Position numbers and translations under genes: made by a program
Shown here: in pieces, positions 11,550-22,839 of the stretch
Layout of the letters: each line of letters begins with the position of its first letter
Numbering within the stretch: the first letter of the stretch is position 1
Notes under the pieces: model-generated
Told to the model about the DNA's origin: nothing
What the model saw: the letters and a program-made list of their open reading frames with translations, nothing else
Databases searched by the model: none
Origin: Ichthyophis bannanicus
Taxonomy: Eukaryota; Chordata; Amphibia; Gymnophiona; Ichthyophiidae
Length of the DNA: 64,000 nt
NCBI GenBank assembly: GCA_033557465.1
Contig: CM066033.1
Location: forward strand, 232,440,109 to 232,504,108
Reading direction: 5' to 3'

Positions 11550-12766
11550 TACCCATCCTGTCGGATGAGGAGGACAAGGGTGGATACTCCATCTGTTTTG
11601 TGATACCCGAAAAGGATGGTTCCTTCTGGTCCATTGTGGACCTCAAGGGAATTGTCCCTTGTATATTCTGTGCTTTTGGATGGAAACACTACACTCTGTA
11701 ATTCAAGCAGTGCACCTAGGGGAATTCTTGGCTTCTCTGGATCTGGCCGAGGTATATTTTTATATCCCAATCTGAGCAAATCAGCAGAAATATCTTCATT
11801 TTGCCATGCTTGGCTCTCACTTTCAGTTTGCTTCCTTCCTTTTCAAGCTATTCACTGCCCTGGGAACATTCTCCAAGGTTATGGTGGTGGCGTCTGCGGC
11901 ACCAAGGGATTTGTATCCATCAGTATTTCGACAACTGGCTCATCTGGACCTGTTCCTTTTCATAAGCATCTTGGGTAGCATCCCGAGTGGTACTGTATCC
12001 TTTTTTGGAAAGCCTCAGCTGGGTGATCAATTGGGGAAAGAATCAGCTGTTGCCTTCCCAGTCCCTGGAGTTTCTGGGAGCACGTTTAGACACTCAAGTG
12101 GGCAGAGTTTTCCTGCTAGAGGAGAAAGTCAAGCCTGTTGGATTGCCTGGCACTGTTTTGTGTGCAGCAAGCTCCCAGAGTCTGGGATTATCTTCAGCTG
12201 CTCGAATTGATGGCAGCGACCATAGAGATTGTGCCATGGGTGCGTGCTCACATGCGACTGATTCATGCTGGCTCGGTGGTCCTCGAATTCTCAGGAGTTC
12301 AAGTGCAGGCTCCCACTCTCATTGAGGATGAGGTCTAGCCTGCAATGATAGCAGTGACCCTGTTATCTACAGAAGGGCGTACCACTGGGTGATTTCTCCT
12401 GGATCCTCTTGATGACTGATGCCAGTCTCTCGGATTGGGGGAGCCCATTGCCAAGACCATACAGCCCAGGGCCATTGGAACCACAGGGAAGAGTGTGGTT
12501 CATCAACCACCTCGAGGTTAGGATCATCAGGTTTCCAGCTCCTGGTCTAGAGCCTGGTGGTTCATATATTTTCCAACAACACCACAACAGTGGCCTATGT
12601 CAATCAGCAAGGCAGCACAAGGAGTGCCGGAGTAGCTCTGGAGATGGCTGCACTGTTTGCCTGGGTAGAAAAGAAGTTCCTAGCCTTCTCTGCTCAGCAT
12701 ATTGCCGGGGTGGACAATGTGGAAGTGGACTTCCTCAGCTGGCACTCTCTGAATCCTGGAGAGTGA
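11550..12766 (+). pseudogene. DIRS reverse transcriptase / RNase H, frameshifted
   Basis: This is the DIRS polymerase core, spread over three frames. Visible blocks are VIPEKDGSFWSIVDLKG near 11,600 (usual form: KDGS-RPILDLK), LGSHFQFASFLFKLFTA near 11,810 and SKVMVVASAAPRDLYP. The active-site block at 11,924-11,935 reads YFDN where YLDD is expected, so the second catalytic Asp is lost. LSWVINWGKNQL and LEFLGARLDTQ follow in another frame. RNase H-type blocks are MMTDASLSDWG near 12,410, NNTTTVAYVNQQGSTRSAG near 12,575 and AQHIAGVDNVEVDFLSWHSL near 12,690. The next domain follows directly at 12,767. No functional enzyme can be made from it. Confidence 0.85.
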
Positions 12767-13270
12767 GTGTTGAGTCAGGAGGCATTTCAGTTCATTCTGC
12801 ACCACTGGGGTCATCCCAAAATTGATCTGATGGTGACCCATGCCATTGCCAAATTTTGCCGCTTCTTCAGTCGCCACATGGAGCTGGGATCCAAGGGCAT
12901 CATGACCCAGCCTTGGCTAAGTCAGCACCTGCAGTACATGTTTCCTCCATGGCCCCTGTTGGGACATGTGCTTCAGTGTATAGAACACCATCTAGACAGG
13001 ATTGTTCTGGTAGCACCGGATTGGTCAAGGATAGGGTGGTTCGGAGACTTGATGTTGTTCCTGCAGGTGCCTCCTCTTCAGTTGCCTCTGTCTCAGGCCT
13101 ATTGCGGCAGGGCCAATCATCCTGAAAGACCCAGTTCCCTTCTCACTTATGGCATGGCACTTGAAAGGAGATGGCTAGCACATAAGGGCTACTTTCCAGC
13201 AGTGGTCTCTGCTCGGCACCCAGAAATGGTCTATCAAGCTGGCATAAGTGTGGATCTGGTGCCTCTTTGA
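12767..13270 (+). pseudogene. DIRS region between RNase H and recombinase (methyltransferase-like)
   Basis: An open frame continues the DIRS polyprotein with LSQEAFQFILHHWGHPKIDL, then FCRFFSRHME and IVLVAPDWSRIGWF. DIRS elements carry a DAM-type methyltransferase-like domain at this position. The PDW tripeptide resembles the P-x-W pocket seen in such domains, but I cannot prove that by eye. The frame ends in SARHPEMVYQAGISV, the start of the linker into the recombinase. This is the longest intact part of the element. Confidence 0.65.
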
Positions 13271-13559
13271 GCAATGGTGCGGTGCTCAGCAGTTGGCTCC
13301 TGAGAGGGACAAGGTGCCATCTCTGTTTGCCTTTCTAGAAGATGGCCTGGAGAAAGGCTTTCCCTCAGCTTCCTGAAAGTTCAGGTGGTATCTTTATCCT
13401 GTTTCCAAGGTCTGATTGCTGGTAAGTCTCTAGCCTTGCACCTGGACATCTAACCCTTTCTCCATGGAGTTCGGCATTTGTGTCCACCCGTCTGATCTGT
13501 GATCCCTTCCTGGGATCTGTGTCTGGTGTCAGAGCCCTGATGGTGGTGCCCTTTGAGCC

Positions 13560-14132
13560 TTTTAAGTACACTTAAAGGATCTGAGGATCAAGACAGACTT
13601 CTTGGTCGCGATTTGTTCCACAAGACGGATTTCTGACTGCAGGCTCTGTCTTGCCAAGATCCTTATCTGCCTCCTTCATAGGAGGCTGTTTCCATTCAGC
13701 CACTGCCTTACTTCTTGCCTAAAGTGCTTTCCTTCTCAAAGGAGCAGTGTCGGGGGAAGGATAAGGATCTTTGCCTTGTGGATGTCCGGAGGGTGCTTCT
13801 CCGGAACTTGATTACAAATTCCTTTTGTAAGTTCGACCATCTTTTTGTTGTGTTTGCTGGCCCAAGCAAGAGTGACGTGGTGGCCAAATCAACATTGGGG
13901 TGCTGGATTAAGGAGGCCATTGCCTCAGTGTATCTCTTGCGGAACTGGCCGGTCCTGGAGGGTTTGCACGCCCATTCTGCCTGAGCACAAGTGTCTTCAT
14001 GGGTGGAGTGGAGCTTTGTATCCCCTGCAGACATTTGTTGGCAGCGACATGAGCATCACTTTCCACTTTTATCAAGCACTACCACTTGGATGTTTATCCG
14101 CAGGTGGACATGGCTTTTGGCTCAAGGGTTTT
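13560..14132 (+). pseudogene. DIRS tyrosine recombinase, active-site Arg lost
   Basis: Tyrosine recombinases integrate the circular DIRS DNA using an Arg...His-x-x-Arg...Tyr active site. Here LVAICSTRRISDCRL (first Arg block) lies near 13,603. FVVFAGPSKSDVVAKSTLG and WIKEAI lie near 13,845-13,920. The His-x-x-Arg block reads His-Ser-Ala-stop at 13,973-13,984, where His-Ser-Thr-Arg is usual: the Arg codon has become TGA, the change expected from a CGA codon. HYHLDVYPQVDMAFG near 14,080 carries the Tyr candidate in the downstream frame. The enzyme is inactive. Confidence 0.82.
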
Positions 14133-14517
14133 GTGAGCTGCTGCCTTCTTCCTGCCCAGTGGAGCTGTAGCTTTGGTACATCCCATTTGTCTGGACTTGT
14201 CTAGCAGGATGATATGGAAGGAGACATTTTACTTACCAGATAATGTCCTTTCCTTGAGTCCTGCTAGACCAGTCCAGGGCCCACCCCTGAAACTGTATTT
14301 GCTCTGTTCTACTGATGTGGTACTCTTGGGTCTGCTATGATTTTTATACTTGACTCTGTAGGTTTATCTTCCACTGACAGCCTTCAGTTTATGCTTTCCT
14401 GTACATAGTTCTCTACTGTTGATTATCCATTATTGCCCACGATTAAGGTTGTGTGAGGTATGTCATGTTTCTGCCATATGTTTTGGGTTGAATATTGAAG
14501 GGAGCCCTGGTGGCTAA

Positions 14518-14638
14518 GGTGAATAGAGGCATGGGAATGATGTCATTAAAACCTGGGCTTTTCATTGGTTCTTTGTCTCTACCAATCTGCTGGTAGTAGG
14601 TGAACACAACCCACTTGTCTGGATTGGTCTAGCAGGAT
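14518..14638 (+). repeat. DIRS right inverted terminal repeat
   Basis: Reverse complement of the left repeat: ggtgaatagaggcatggg ... aaacctgggcttttcatt ... ggattggtctagcaggat. Upstream, 14,251-14,282 (cttgagtcctgctagacc) repeats the terminal motif in the other orientation and is a candidate internal complementary region. Confidence 0.85.
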
Positions 14639-14689
14639 TCAAGGCAAGGAAATAATCTGGTACGTAAATAGTCTCCTTTGTTTTCCCTG

Positions 14690-14985
14690 AACTGCTGTCT
14701 GTTCTGTATTTTAAAGAAAATCTCTTCCCACCACACAACACACCCAAATGCATGGCCCTGCATTTTTTAGCCTTAAATTTGCGCTGCCAAATTTTTGACC
14801 ATTCTTCAAGCTTAGCTAGATCTTTACTCTATTGCAAATTTTGATACCATCCGCAAAGAGGCAAACCCTATCTAACCACCCTTCAGCAATATCACTAACA
14901 AAAATTTTAAACAGAATCGGACAAATGACTTATCCCTGCTGCACACTACTGGTAACATCCTTCTCAGAGTGAATTCCATTTTTTT
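14690..14985 (-). mobile_element. Older CR1 fragment (CR1-4), RT part
   Basis: The minus strand reads as CR1 RT middle: LFKIFVSDIAE, VCLFADGIKI (the FADD block, with one Asp changed to Gly) and CIWVCCVVGRDFL, with frameshifts. It is collinear with the 3' half at 8011-8565, and the DIRS element sits between them. Confidence 0.75.
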
Positions 14986-14989
14986 TTAG

Positions 14990-16330
14990 ATAAATGATAG
15001 ATTGGATATGGGTTAATAATGATCTACCACATTTTAATTTAGACTTTTTTTTAGTAGAGGTTATGTCATTTCTTCTTTCGGAAATTCAGGTAGTTCATCC
15101 TGTTGTAAACCTGCATTCAAATTGGAAGCCACATGAAATAACAAACTTAATTCCATTTTTAAACAGGTTAGATGGCATAGGGTCAAGCCAGCTTGTGGAG
15201 GGATTAAGAATTTGCAACACATTATGAACCCCTACTAGAAACATTAGTTGAAAACTACAAAATTCAATCACAGGGATTGAAAATACAAAAGCTAGCTTTC
15301 CATCTTCCCCATTTGCCTCAATAGGCAGATTTTCCAAAAATCTTTTGGATACAGATTCGCTTTGGATTGTTACAAGTTCATTGGAAAATTGATTGATCTT
15401 GAGAATGCTTCAGTTTTGAAAGGCAGCTGTAAGATGTTATGAAAGAAGCAGTTATTTATCTGGTCATTAAGAACTCAGAGTCAGACATTCATAACCTTAC
15501 CTTCTATTGACCTATTGTTAATTTTCCTTTTTCAGGCAAGACCATTGAAAAAGTTGTTTCTGTGATTTCCATCTAGGTTCAGATGAGGAGTGAGTATAGA
15601 GTCTTTTGAGACATTTGATTCAGGCAGTTTTGTGCTTTTGTTCTTATTAAATGTCTCTTTGACATTTACAGTTACTCTTAGGATGCTGCTACAGTAGATT
15701 TGCTTAAGTCATTGGGACTGTGGGGTGATGTGTTTAGATGGGCTTACTACTTTTGGTGATCAATAGAACTAAGAGGTGGGGTATGAATGCCAAAACCTTT
15801 GCTATGCTTTGTTTTCATCTTTCATTTATTTTTGTTTCGTACTGTTTTCCCTCAATAGTGTGCACTGTTGACGGCAACTGGAAAATTATGTAAATTTCAT
15901 CATTTCCTGTTTCGCCCAAATTGCTGCTTTCACTATAAATGAAAATACATCCTTATTAAGAGGTTGACCTTTGTACTTCTTGTTTCAGATTTTTGGACTC
16001 TGGCTTGTAGTGTTTCACAGGCCTATCCCCATTTTTGCTCAATTTGTTTATATATCCTATTACCTTCTTCAGTCATTAACAATAAAATAAGATTTAAGGT
16101 TGAAATTAATGGGACCTAATTCTCACTGGATACTATTTCCCAGTAATTTAATAGTCATAAACTTAAACTGAATGAGATCAGTATTCGAAAAAAGTGAGCT
16201 CTTAAGTGAAATACATAAATTTGTCTCCTATTGTCAGCCAAACTTTAAATTCTAAGTTTTCTACTGAAAATTTCACCTAAATTTAGGAGCTTAAAAATTA
16301 TGAGTATAATTTCATGGCAGTCAGGCATGG
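14990..16330. mobile_element. Strongly decayed LINE fragments (L2/CR1 group)
   Basis: Short stretches look like non-LTR retrotransposon coding sequence, but no long frame survives. On the minus strand at 15,140-15,250 the text STSWLDPMPSNLFK resembles the linker before the RT in L2-type elements. On the plus strand, FYPIVNFPFFGKTIEKV-like text appears near 15,510-15,560, DAATVDLLKSLGLWGDVF near 15,680 and an LLNLFIYP-like block near 16,035. The change of strand implies either an internal inversion or two separate insertions. From 16,050 to 16,330 I see nothing identifiable. Confidence 0.5.
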
Positions 16331-18095
16331 TACTTAAATGTTGTTGTTGTTGTTGTTAAGTGCCTTTGAGTCTGTGTTGAATCATGGTGGCCTTCTGGAT
16401 AGTTGACCTAAACTGTGTTTGGTCTTCAGTCAGGCGGCTCATTGTTGATAAAGTGGCAGCCATAGCTGCTGTTATTGCATCGATCCATCATATTGCTGGC
16501 CTTACTTTTTTGTGTTGACCTTCTACCTTTATGTCTTTCTCTAATGATCTATCTCTTCACATGATGTGTCCAAAGTATGAAAGTCAATGTCTTGTCTTCT
16601 GAGCTTCTAAGGAAAGCTTAGGTTTGATCTCCTCTAGTATTTACTGGTTTGTTCTTCAGGCAGTCCATGATATACACAGTATTTGTCACCACCACTATAT
16701 TCAAAGGCATCAATTTTCTTCTTGTCTATCTTTTTCACTGTCCATCTTTCGCATACATATGATGTTATTCAAAATATCATGACTTGGACAAGTCAAATCT
16801 TTGTATGGAGAAAGACATCTCTGCTTTTGAGAATCTTTAAGTCCTTCATAGCCATTTTGCCAAGAACAAAGTGTCATCAGATTTCTTGACTGCTTGTCCT
16901 TTCTTTATTGATTATTGATCCAAATAGGTTAAAGTTGTCAACTATTTCAATTTCTTCTCCATAAATGATGAACTTATTGATTTTGCCAGTTGTCAGGATC
17001 TTTGTCTTCTTAACGTTACAGTGCAAGCCCATTTTAAGGATATGCTCCTGGATCTTAAGAAGCAAATGTTTCAGATCGCCTTCACTTTCAGCCAATAATG
17101 TGATATCATCAGCATAGTGAAAGTTGTTGATGAGTCTTCCACCAATCTTCACACCTCCGTTGTCTTCATACAGTCCTGCTTCTCTGATGATTTGTTCTGC
17201 ATATAAATTAAAGAGGTAGGGGGAGAGTATGCAGCCTTGTTGTATACGTTTGTTTATTTTAAACCATTCTGTTTTTCCTAGTTCTGTTCAAACTGTTGCT
17301 TCTTGATCAATGTAAAGGTTGTGCAAGAGAACTATCAGGTGTTCTGATATACACATGCTTCTTAATGTGGCCCAGAGTTTCTCATGGTTTGCACAGTCAA
17401 AAGACTTGCTGTAGTCAAAAAACCACATATGGATATTCTTTTGGTATTCTTTTGCCTTTTCAAGGAACCATCTCACATCTTTCGTTCCTCACCCTTTCCT
17501 GAACCCTGCTTACAGTTTGGGCAATTCTCATTCCAGATATGGTTGTAGTCTCTGCTTAATGATCTTGAGTAGAATCTTGCTGGCATGTGGGATCACAACA
17601 ATTGTACGATAATTTCCACAGTCGGTTGGATCACCTTTCTTCAGTATTGGTATAAACACAGATCATTTCCAGTCAGTTGGCCATGAATTCGTATTCCAAA
17701 TTTCCTAGCAGAGTCTTGCGAGTACAATAATACTTGCATCCGATTGCTGTAATGCTTCAATGGGCTTCCCATCAATGCCCGGTGCTTTGTTCTTTGATAA
17801 GGCTTTCAATGCTGCTTTGACTACTTCTCTCATCACCAATAGCTCCTGATCATAAGGTTCAGGTTGAAACGACTGTTGGTCCAATTGATCTTTATGGTAT
17901 AATGACTCTGTATATTCTTTCCATCTTTTCTTGATTTTCTCAGCATCATTCAACATGGATCCTTGAGCATCTTGTAGCATTCCAATTTGAGGCTGGAATT
18001 TTTTTCATCAACTCTCATAGCTTTAGGAAAGCCGATCTTGTTCTTTCTCTAATAGTTTTTGATTCTATTTCCTTGCATGCATCATTATAATACTT

Positions 18096-18120
18096 CTTGT
18101 CTTGTCTTGTCTTGTCTTGC
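18096..18120. repeat. cttgt pentanucleotide microsatellite inside the RTE
   Basis: About five units of cttgt in the RTE coding region. Read on the minus strand, this expansion gives repeated Asp-Lys-Thr-Arg-Gln in the ORF, so it alters the protein as well as the length. Confidence 0.8.
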
Positions 18121-18482
18121 TGCACATTGGAAATCTCTGAGTTTTGTGATTGCCTCTCTTTCTTCTCTGGCTTTAGCTTCTCTGCATTTCTGGGCAAGTT
18201 TCAGAGTTTCTTCAGTCATCCATTTTGGCAGGTTTTGCTTTTTCACCTTTTGTAGAGACTTCTCACTTTCTTCCAACACAACCTTCTTGATGTCATCTCA
18301 TAACTCTTCTGGAGTTCTGACATTTGTATTTAAAGTAGCAAATCAATTTTGCAGGCAGTCTTTTAATTCCAGTGGTATATTCTCAAGGCCATATTTTGTT
18401 ACATTTGTGAGTGGCTTGCTCTTTTTTAACTTTAGTTTGAGTTTGCATACTAGTAGTTGATGATCTGTACCACAGTCAGCTC

Positions 18483-18625
18483 CAGGTTCACTCATTCATT
18501 CATTCAATATTTGGTATACCACCATTTGCATACATGTATGACATCATGGTGGTTTACAGTGCAGTACAGCATCAATCATTATCAGAAGGACAAATACAGT
18601 CAAATAAAAAAATATAATAAAATCT
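18483..18625 (-). mobile_element. LINE/SINE tail insertion in the RTE
   Basis: Starts with cattcattcattcaatattt and ggtataccaccat on the plus strand. This is the reverse complement of the stem-and-tetranucleotide 3' tail seen in several SINE and LINE copies in the window. RTE coding sequence stops and resumes on either side. The exact right border is unclear, and I found no clean target duplication. Confidence 0.6.
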
Positions 18626-19775
18626 TCCAAGGAGGGCAGTGAATATGACCACATTATCATCTAGAAGGATGGAGCTGCTGTATCACTTGCCACAGATATC
18701 TTCAAAGCCACAGACGGAGTCAATTTGATTTTTGTACAGTCCATTGGGTGAAGTCCACGTGTACAGTCGGTGAGTATGTTTCTGGAAGAATGTATTTGAG
18801 ATGAATAGATCATTGGTCTTGCAGAATTCTAACCGTCTTTCCATAGCTTCATTTCTGTTACCAAGTCCATATTTTCCAAACACTTTGCCTTCTTTGTTGC
18901 CAACTTTTGCGTTTCAGTCACCCATGACTATCAGGATATCCTGTTTGCATGTTCTGTCAATTTCAGCTTGTACTTGTTCATAGAACTCATCTTCCTCTTC
19001 TGCAGCTGTTGTTGGGGCATATACCTGAATTATAGTTGTGTTGATGTGTTCACTGACTGCACTGTATTTCATTACAGTTCCTGCAAGTTTTTTCTTAATT
19101 ATAAATGCAACACCATTTTTTATTTCTTTCATTTCCAGCATAGTAGACCATGTGATCACCAGATGCAAAGTACCTAAAGCCAGTCCATTTCAGTTTGCTG
19201 ACACCCAACAGATCGAGTTGTACACGTTCCATTTTCTTCTTGACCGCTTCAATTCCCCTTGGTTCATGCTTCATACATTCCATGTCCCAATATGTAAGAC
19301 GTCTTTGCAACTTCTGACTCATTTCATGCATAGTTACATCAGCAGTCAGATGTCTCGAGGTCCTTGATCCAACCACATCATAAATACTGGCTTTACTTTG
19401 AGAAGTCTTCAGCTCATCCCCAGTAGCCAGTTGAGTACTTTTTGACCTGGGGGGTCTCATCTTCCAGCACTATAGTGCAATTTGTTTTGTGACTATCTAT
19501 TGGGTTTTCATGGCAAGATACAGAAGTAGATTTACCCGGCCTTTCTTTTGCACAGGTAATTCTAGTGTTGTAGTTGTCATAGAAATGTGATCCTCCACCA
19601 CCAACACCATTCCATTCTGCTGCGGTTAAGATGGGTGGTTTAGTCTTAGTCTGGCACCTCAGCTGAGACCTGTCTATCTTGGGAGACCCTTGCCAGTAGT
19701 TAAGCTACTGATAGCTTAGCTCTCAGTATCACTGATGCACACAAGCCCTTACAGCACGACAAGCTGCAAACTGTG

Positions 19776-20695
19776 AGGGGGCGCTTAAATATCAGCAGGA
19801 TATTCAGCTGCAGTATCTAGAGAGCAGCTGCCGCTGAATTTCTGGGCTGAGCAGTGCAATCCAGATAAATACCAGTGCTTATTCAGTCAGCACAATATTC
19901 AACCAGCCCTTATCCATATTGCAACTTAGGACAGCTTTTCATCTCTAAGATTCATAGAGAACTGAAATTCCTGCTAACCAGATAAAAAGAGCACTTATCA
20001 TTCTACCCATGAACCACCCCTATACTAACCGCTCCATCCTCGTTCCACCTACTAACCAGATAGTGCCAAGGTGGCCTGTGGAGATATTCAGCAGCACAAT
20101 CTGGATAGTGCTGTTGAATATTGCGATCTCTTATTAGCCGGTTGACCCCTTTGCTCTTAAATGTAGGCTTGCTATTAATTTGTCTAGAGTTATACGCCTA
20201 ATTTAGTAGAAATTTAGCATGCATAGAAGGTGCACATTTCTAATGTGCATGAAAAAAGCCACACAAAAATAAGGAAACATTTGGAAAATATGAACACCAA
20301 CCAAAATACTTTCTTGGCTGTGTGCATCCCAATAATATAGGCGCCTAGTGCTGAACATCCTGTTTCCCATCCTAAATCTGCTGCCCCTGTTGTTATGCAC
20401 CTTATATCTCCTAAATTGAGGAGTTTAGTGAAATTATTAGCATAAATTTAGGATCTTGACCCTAGTAAATTTTCAGAGAGGCCGATTTAGGGCCTAAATC
20501 TCAAAATTAGGAACCTAAACTCTTTGCAAATTGACTCCAATTATTGGCTTCTGCAGAAAAATGCTGAATTGGCACCAGAATAAAGACTCAAATGACTTTA
20601 TCCTTACAGTAAAATTCATGACAGGATTTATGAGTTATTGATAGGGACTTTGCTATGACTTCCCAGATTAGTGCTGTGAGTAATTCCTTGTTTGG
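19776..20695. other. No recognisable feature
   Basis: About 920 bp of moderately AT-rich sequence without a long open frame, terminal repeat or familiar transposon wording. It may be host intergenic DNA or a repeat too old to read. Confidence 0.5.
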
Positions 20696-20699
20696 GGTC

Positions 20700-20975
20700 C
20701 ATAGAATGATTCATCAATTACTTCCTTGTGTATTCATTTCAGGTTTGATTGTAAATCAGGCATTACTTTTATCTCGGTTAGATTATTATCATGATTCCGA
20801 CCTTCTTCAAAAATTAAGATGGCTTTAAATAATTCAGAGTTCTGCAGTGAGATTTGTTATGGGCCTGAAGCTATGGGGACCTTGTGATCCCTCTAATGAA
20901 TCAGCTTCTTTGGTTATCTGTTGAGAGGAGGATCAACTTTAAAACACTTATCCTTATTTATAAAGCATGAATAGG
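20700..20975 (+). mobile_element. Decayed L2-like LINE fragment
   Basis: The plus strand reads ALLLSRLDYYHDSDLL, then IIQSSAVRFVMGL and SLVIC, matching the order SRLDYCN ... VQNSAARL ... LHWLPV of L2-type ORF2 C-termini. Stops are present. It is short and old. Confidence 0.6.
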
Positions 20976-20984
20976 TCATGCCCA

Positions 20985-22575
20985 TCTTATCTAACATGTT
21001 GGAATAGTACATCCTGTAACCTGTTCTTCTATCATAATAACAGAAAATTTCAGACCAAAGATCTATCAAACGCAACATCCTGTTTCCAAAAGTGACCACA
21101 CCAGGTCAGAAGTATCAGGCAGAATCCCAAAGAATTAATCCTTTCTTTGTTACTTACATCCAGGGATAAGGAATTGTTTTCCAGGAGCTTATCTGAACCA
21201 TTTTCAAACCCAGCTATGTTCACTGCTTTCACCACATCTTCAAGCAACAAATTCCACAGTGTAATTGTATGCTGAATGAAAAATATACTTTCTCCAATTA
21301 GTTTTAGTGCTGCATGTTAGCTTCATGGCGTGATTCTTAGTGCCATATTTTCTAAAGCTTAGCACAAGTTAACAGCATGTACTAAGTGCCACCCGACCCA
21401 CAGAAGACAGTAACATCTGTTAGTGTAAGCTATCTTTCATAAACATGGCCCTTGGTCTTAGTATCATTTCATAGGGTAAAGAGCCATTACATATTTACCT
21501 ACTCCATCCCAATCATGATTTGATAGACCTACAGTATGTTGTATCTCCTCTTAGGTTTCTCTTCTCCATTCTGAAGAGCCCTAAACACTTTAACTTTTCT
21601 CCAAAGAGCAGTTCTTGCATTCACATGATCATTTTCATCACCATTCTCTGAACCTTTTCTAGCTTCACTAAATCTTTTCTGAGATAAGATGACCAGAGTT
21701 GCAGACAGCATGCAAGGTGTAATCACACTGTGGATCGATGCAGAGGTAGTATGATATTCTCTATGCTATTCTCCATTTTTTCATAATCATTTTGAGCATG
21801 CTATTTGCTTTTTGGCAGACACAGCACTCTGAGCCAAGGATTTCACCGTGATGCCAAGGTCCTATTTTTGGATGGTGACCCCTAAGACAGAGCTCAGCAT
21901 CATATACCTCTGGTTTTCATTATGGTTCCCTATGTGCATCAGTTTGCATTTCTCCACATGAAATTTCATCTGCCATTTAGCTGCCCAGTTCCCCAGTCTT
22001 GTCAGGTCCTCCTACAATTTCTCACAATCCACTCATGATCTAACAGGCTCGAACAATTTTCTGTCATTTGAAAATTTGATCATTTCATTTATTTCTTTTT
22101 CTGCATGATTTATAGGTATGTTAAAAAGTACTGACCTTAATACAGATTCCTAAGGCACTCTACTGTTTACCTTTCACTACTGAGAAAATTACTCTCTGCT
22201 TTCTCTCTCTTAATCAGTTACCAATCTACAGTAAGACATTCCCTCCTATCCTATAACTTTTTAATTTCCTCAGGGGCCTTTCATGAGGGACTTTGTCAAA
22301 TGCCTTCTGAAAATGCACCATATCAACTGGCTAACCCTCATCTCCATGTCTATTGCTCCTTCAAAGAAATTTAACAGATTGCTAAATCAGTGTTAATTCT
22401 ACCTATTATGCCATGTGTATTCATATGTGTTCAGTTATTTTGCTTTCCAGACTGGCCTCTACTGTTTTCCCTGGCACCAACGTCAGGCTCTATGGTCTAT
22501 AGTTTCTTGGATCCCTATTTAAAAATTAGTATTACATTGGCCACCCACTGTCAATATTCCCACCAAGCAGCTAAA
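20985..22575 (-). mobile_element. CR1 LINE fragment (CR1-5), old
   Basis: Minus-strand CR1 from RT to the 3' domain, without a long frame but readable throughout. From low to high coordinates it shows the CR1 3' end (cctgtttccaaaagtgacc, about 21,080), the C-terminal domain with AVNIAGFENGSDKL (about 21,200), the region equivalent to ARKGSENGDENDHVNART (about 21,640), the KWQMKFHVEKC-like block near 21,960, and the RT DFQKAFDKV-like block near 22,290. It is more decayed than the CR1 copies at 42-50 kb. A break near 21,360-21,470 lacks CR1 similarity. Confidence 0.7.
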
Positions 22576-22612
22576 GCTGTGTAAGAGTCCTCTGCTGATG
22601 TCCCTGCCATGG

Positions 22613-22650
22613 TTGGGGGGGGGAGGGGAGGCGGAGGGGGGAGTGGGAGA
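22613..22650. repeat. G-rich low-complexity tract
   Basis: A purine tract of runs of G separated by single A or C (ggttgggggggggaggggagg and on). It has enough G runs to form a G-quadruplex in principle. Confidence 0.7.
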
Positions 22651-22839
22651 GTGCATGTCGGTATCATGCTTTCAATCATGCTTTGACTTTCTATGAAATT
22701 TTGACTCTTAAGAAGGTGTTATTGTACTGCATGAATTGTTTTAAATTTTTTTTCAGTTTTTTAAAATAATTTATGTTCATTGATTTGAGTTGCACGGGAA
22801 GATGATAAACCAATAAAAAACATCAACAACTAGTACCCA

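Larger units (their letters stand above)
8566..14689 (+). mobile_element. DIRS-type retrotransposon with inverted terminal repeats
   Basis: A tyrosine-recombinase retrotransposon of the DIRS group lies between the two halves of CR1-4. Evidence: inverted terminal repeats at 8860-8976 and 14,518-14,638; a short internal region near 14,251-14,282 resembling the repeat ends (a candidate internal complementary region); and, in order, a gag-like region, an RT-RNase H, a methyltransferase-like region and a tyrosine recombinase, all on the plus strand. DIRS elements integrate through a circular DNA intermediate without target duplication, and none is visible. Stops, frameshifts and lost catalytic residues show it is defunct. 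The outer limits are taken from the flanking CR1 and are approximate. Confidence 0.88.
16877..19460 (-). pseudogene. RTE ORF2 remnant (endonuclease and RT)
   Basis: Endonuclease blocks, reading from high to low coordinates, are VQLDLLGVSKLKWTGFRY, KNGVAFIIKK, INTTIIQVYAPT, ILIVMGD, NEAMERRLEFCKTNDLFI and RLYTWTSPNGLYKNQID. These are the wording of BovB/RTE proteins, with the catalytic Asp in MGD. Just across the insertion lies DCGTDHQLLVCKLKLKLKK (Asp-His block). RT blocks are NKAPGIDGKPIEALQQ near 17,790, DYSKSFDCANHEKLW near 17,410 and INNFHYADDITLLAESE with intact YADD at 17,105-17,116. VDNFNLFGSIIN closes the readable part. The frame changes several times and stops are present. Confidence 0.85.
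16337..19775 (-). mobile_element. RTE/BovB-type LINE, near full length but decayed
   Basis: A minus-strand RTE-clade retrotransposon: 5' UTR near 19,775, APE endonuclease at about 19,460-18,430, RT at about 17,980-16,880, and a 3' end in a short gtt repeat (plus strand) at 16,340-16,358 followed by aagtgcctttgagtc. That terminus is characteristic of RTE elements. It is interrupted at about 18,483-18,625 by a tail insertion. Frameshifts and stops are frequent. The 5' segment has a second, solitary copy at 29,878-30,065. Confidence 0.85.

Noticed and set aside
11123..11701. A host gene exon suggested by a 192-codon frame
   Set aside because: Its C-terminal part carries the DIRS RT motif KDGS and it lies between DIRS domains.
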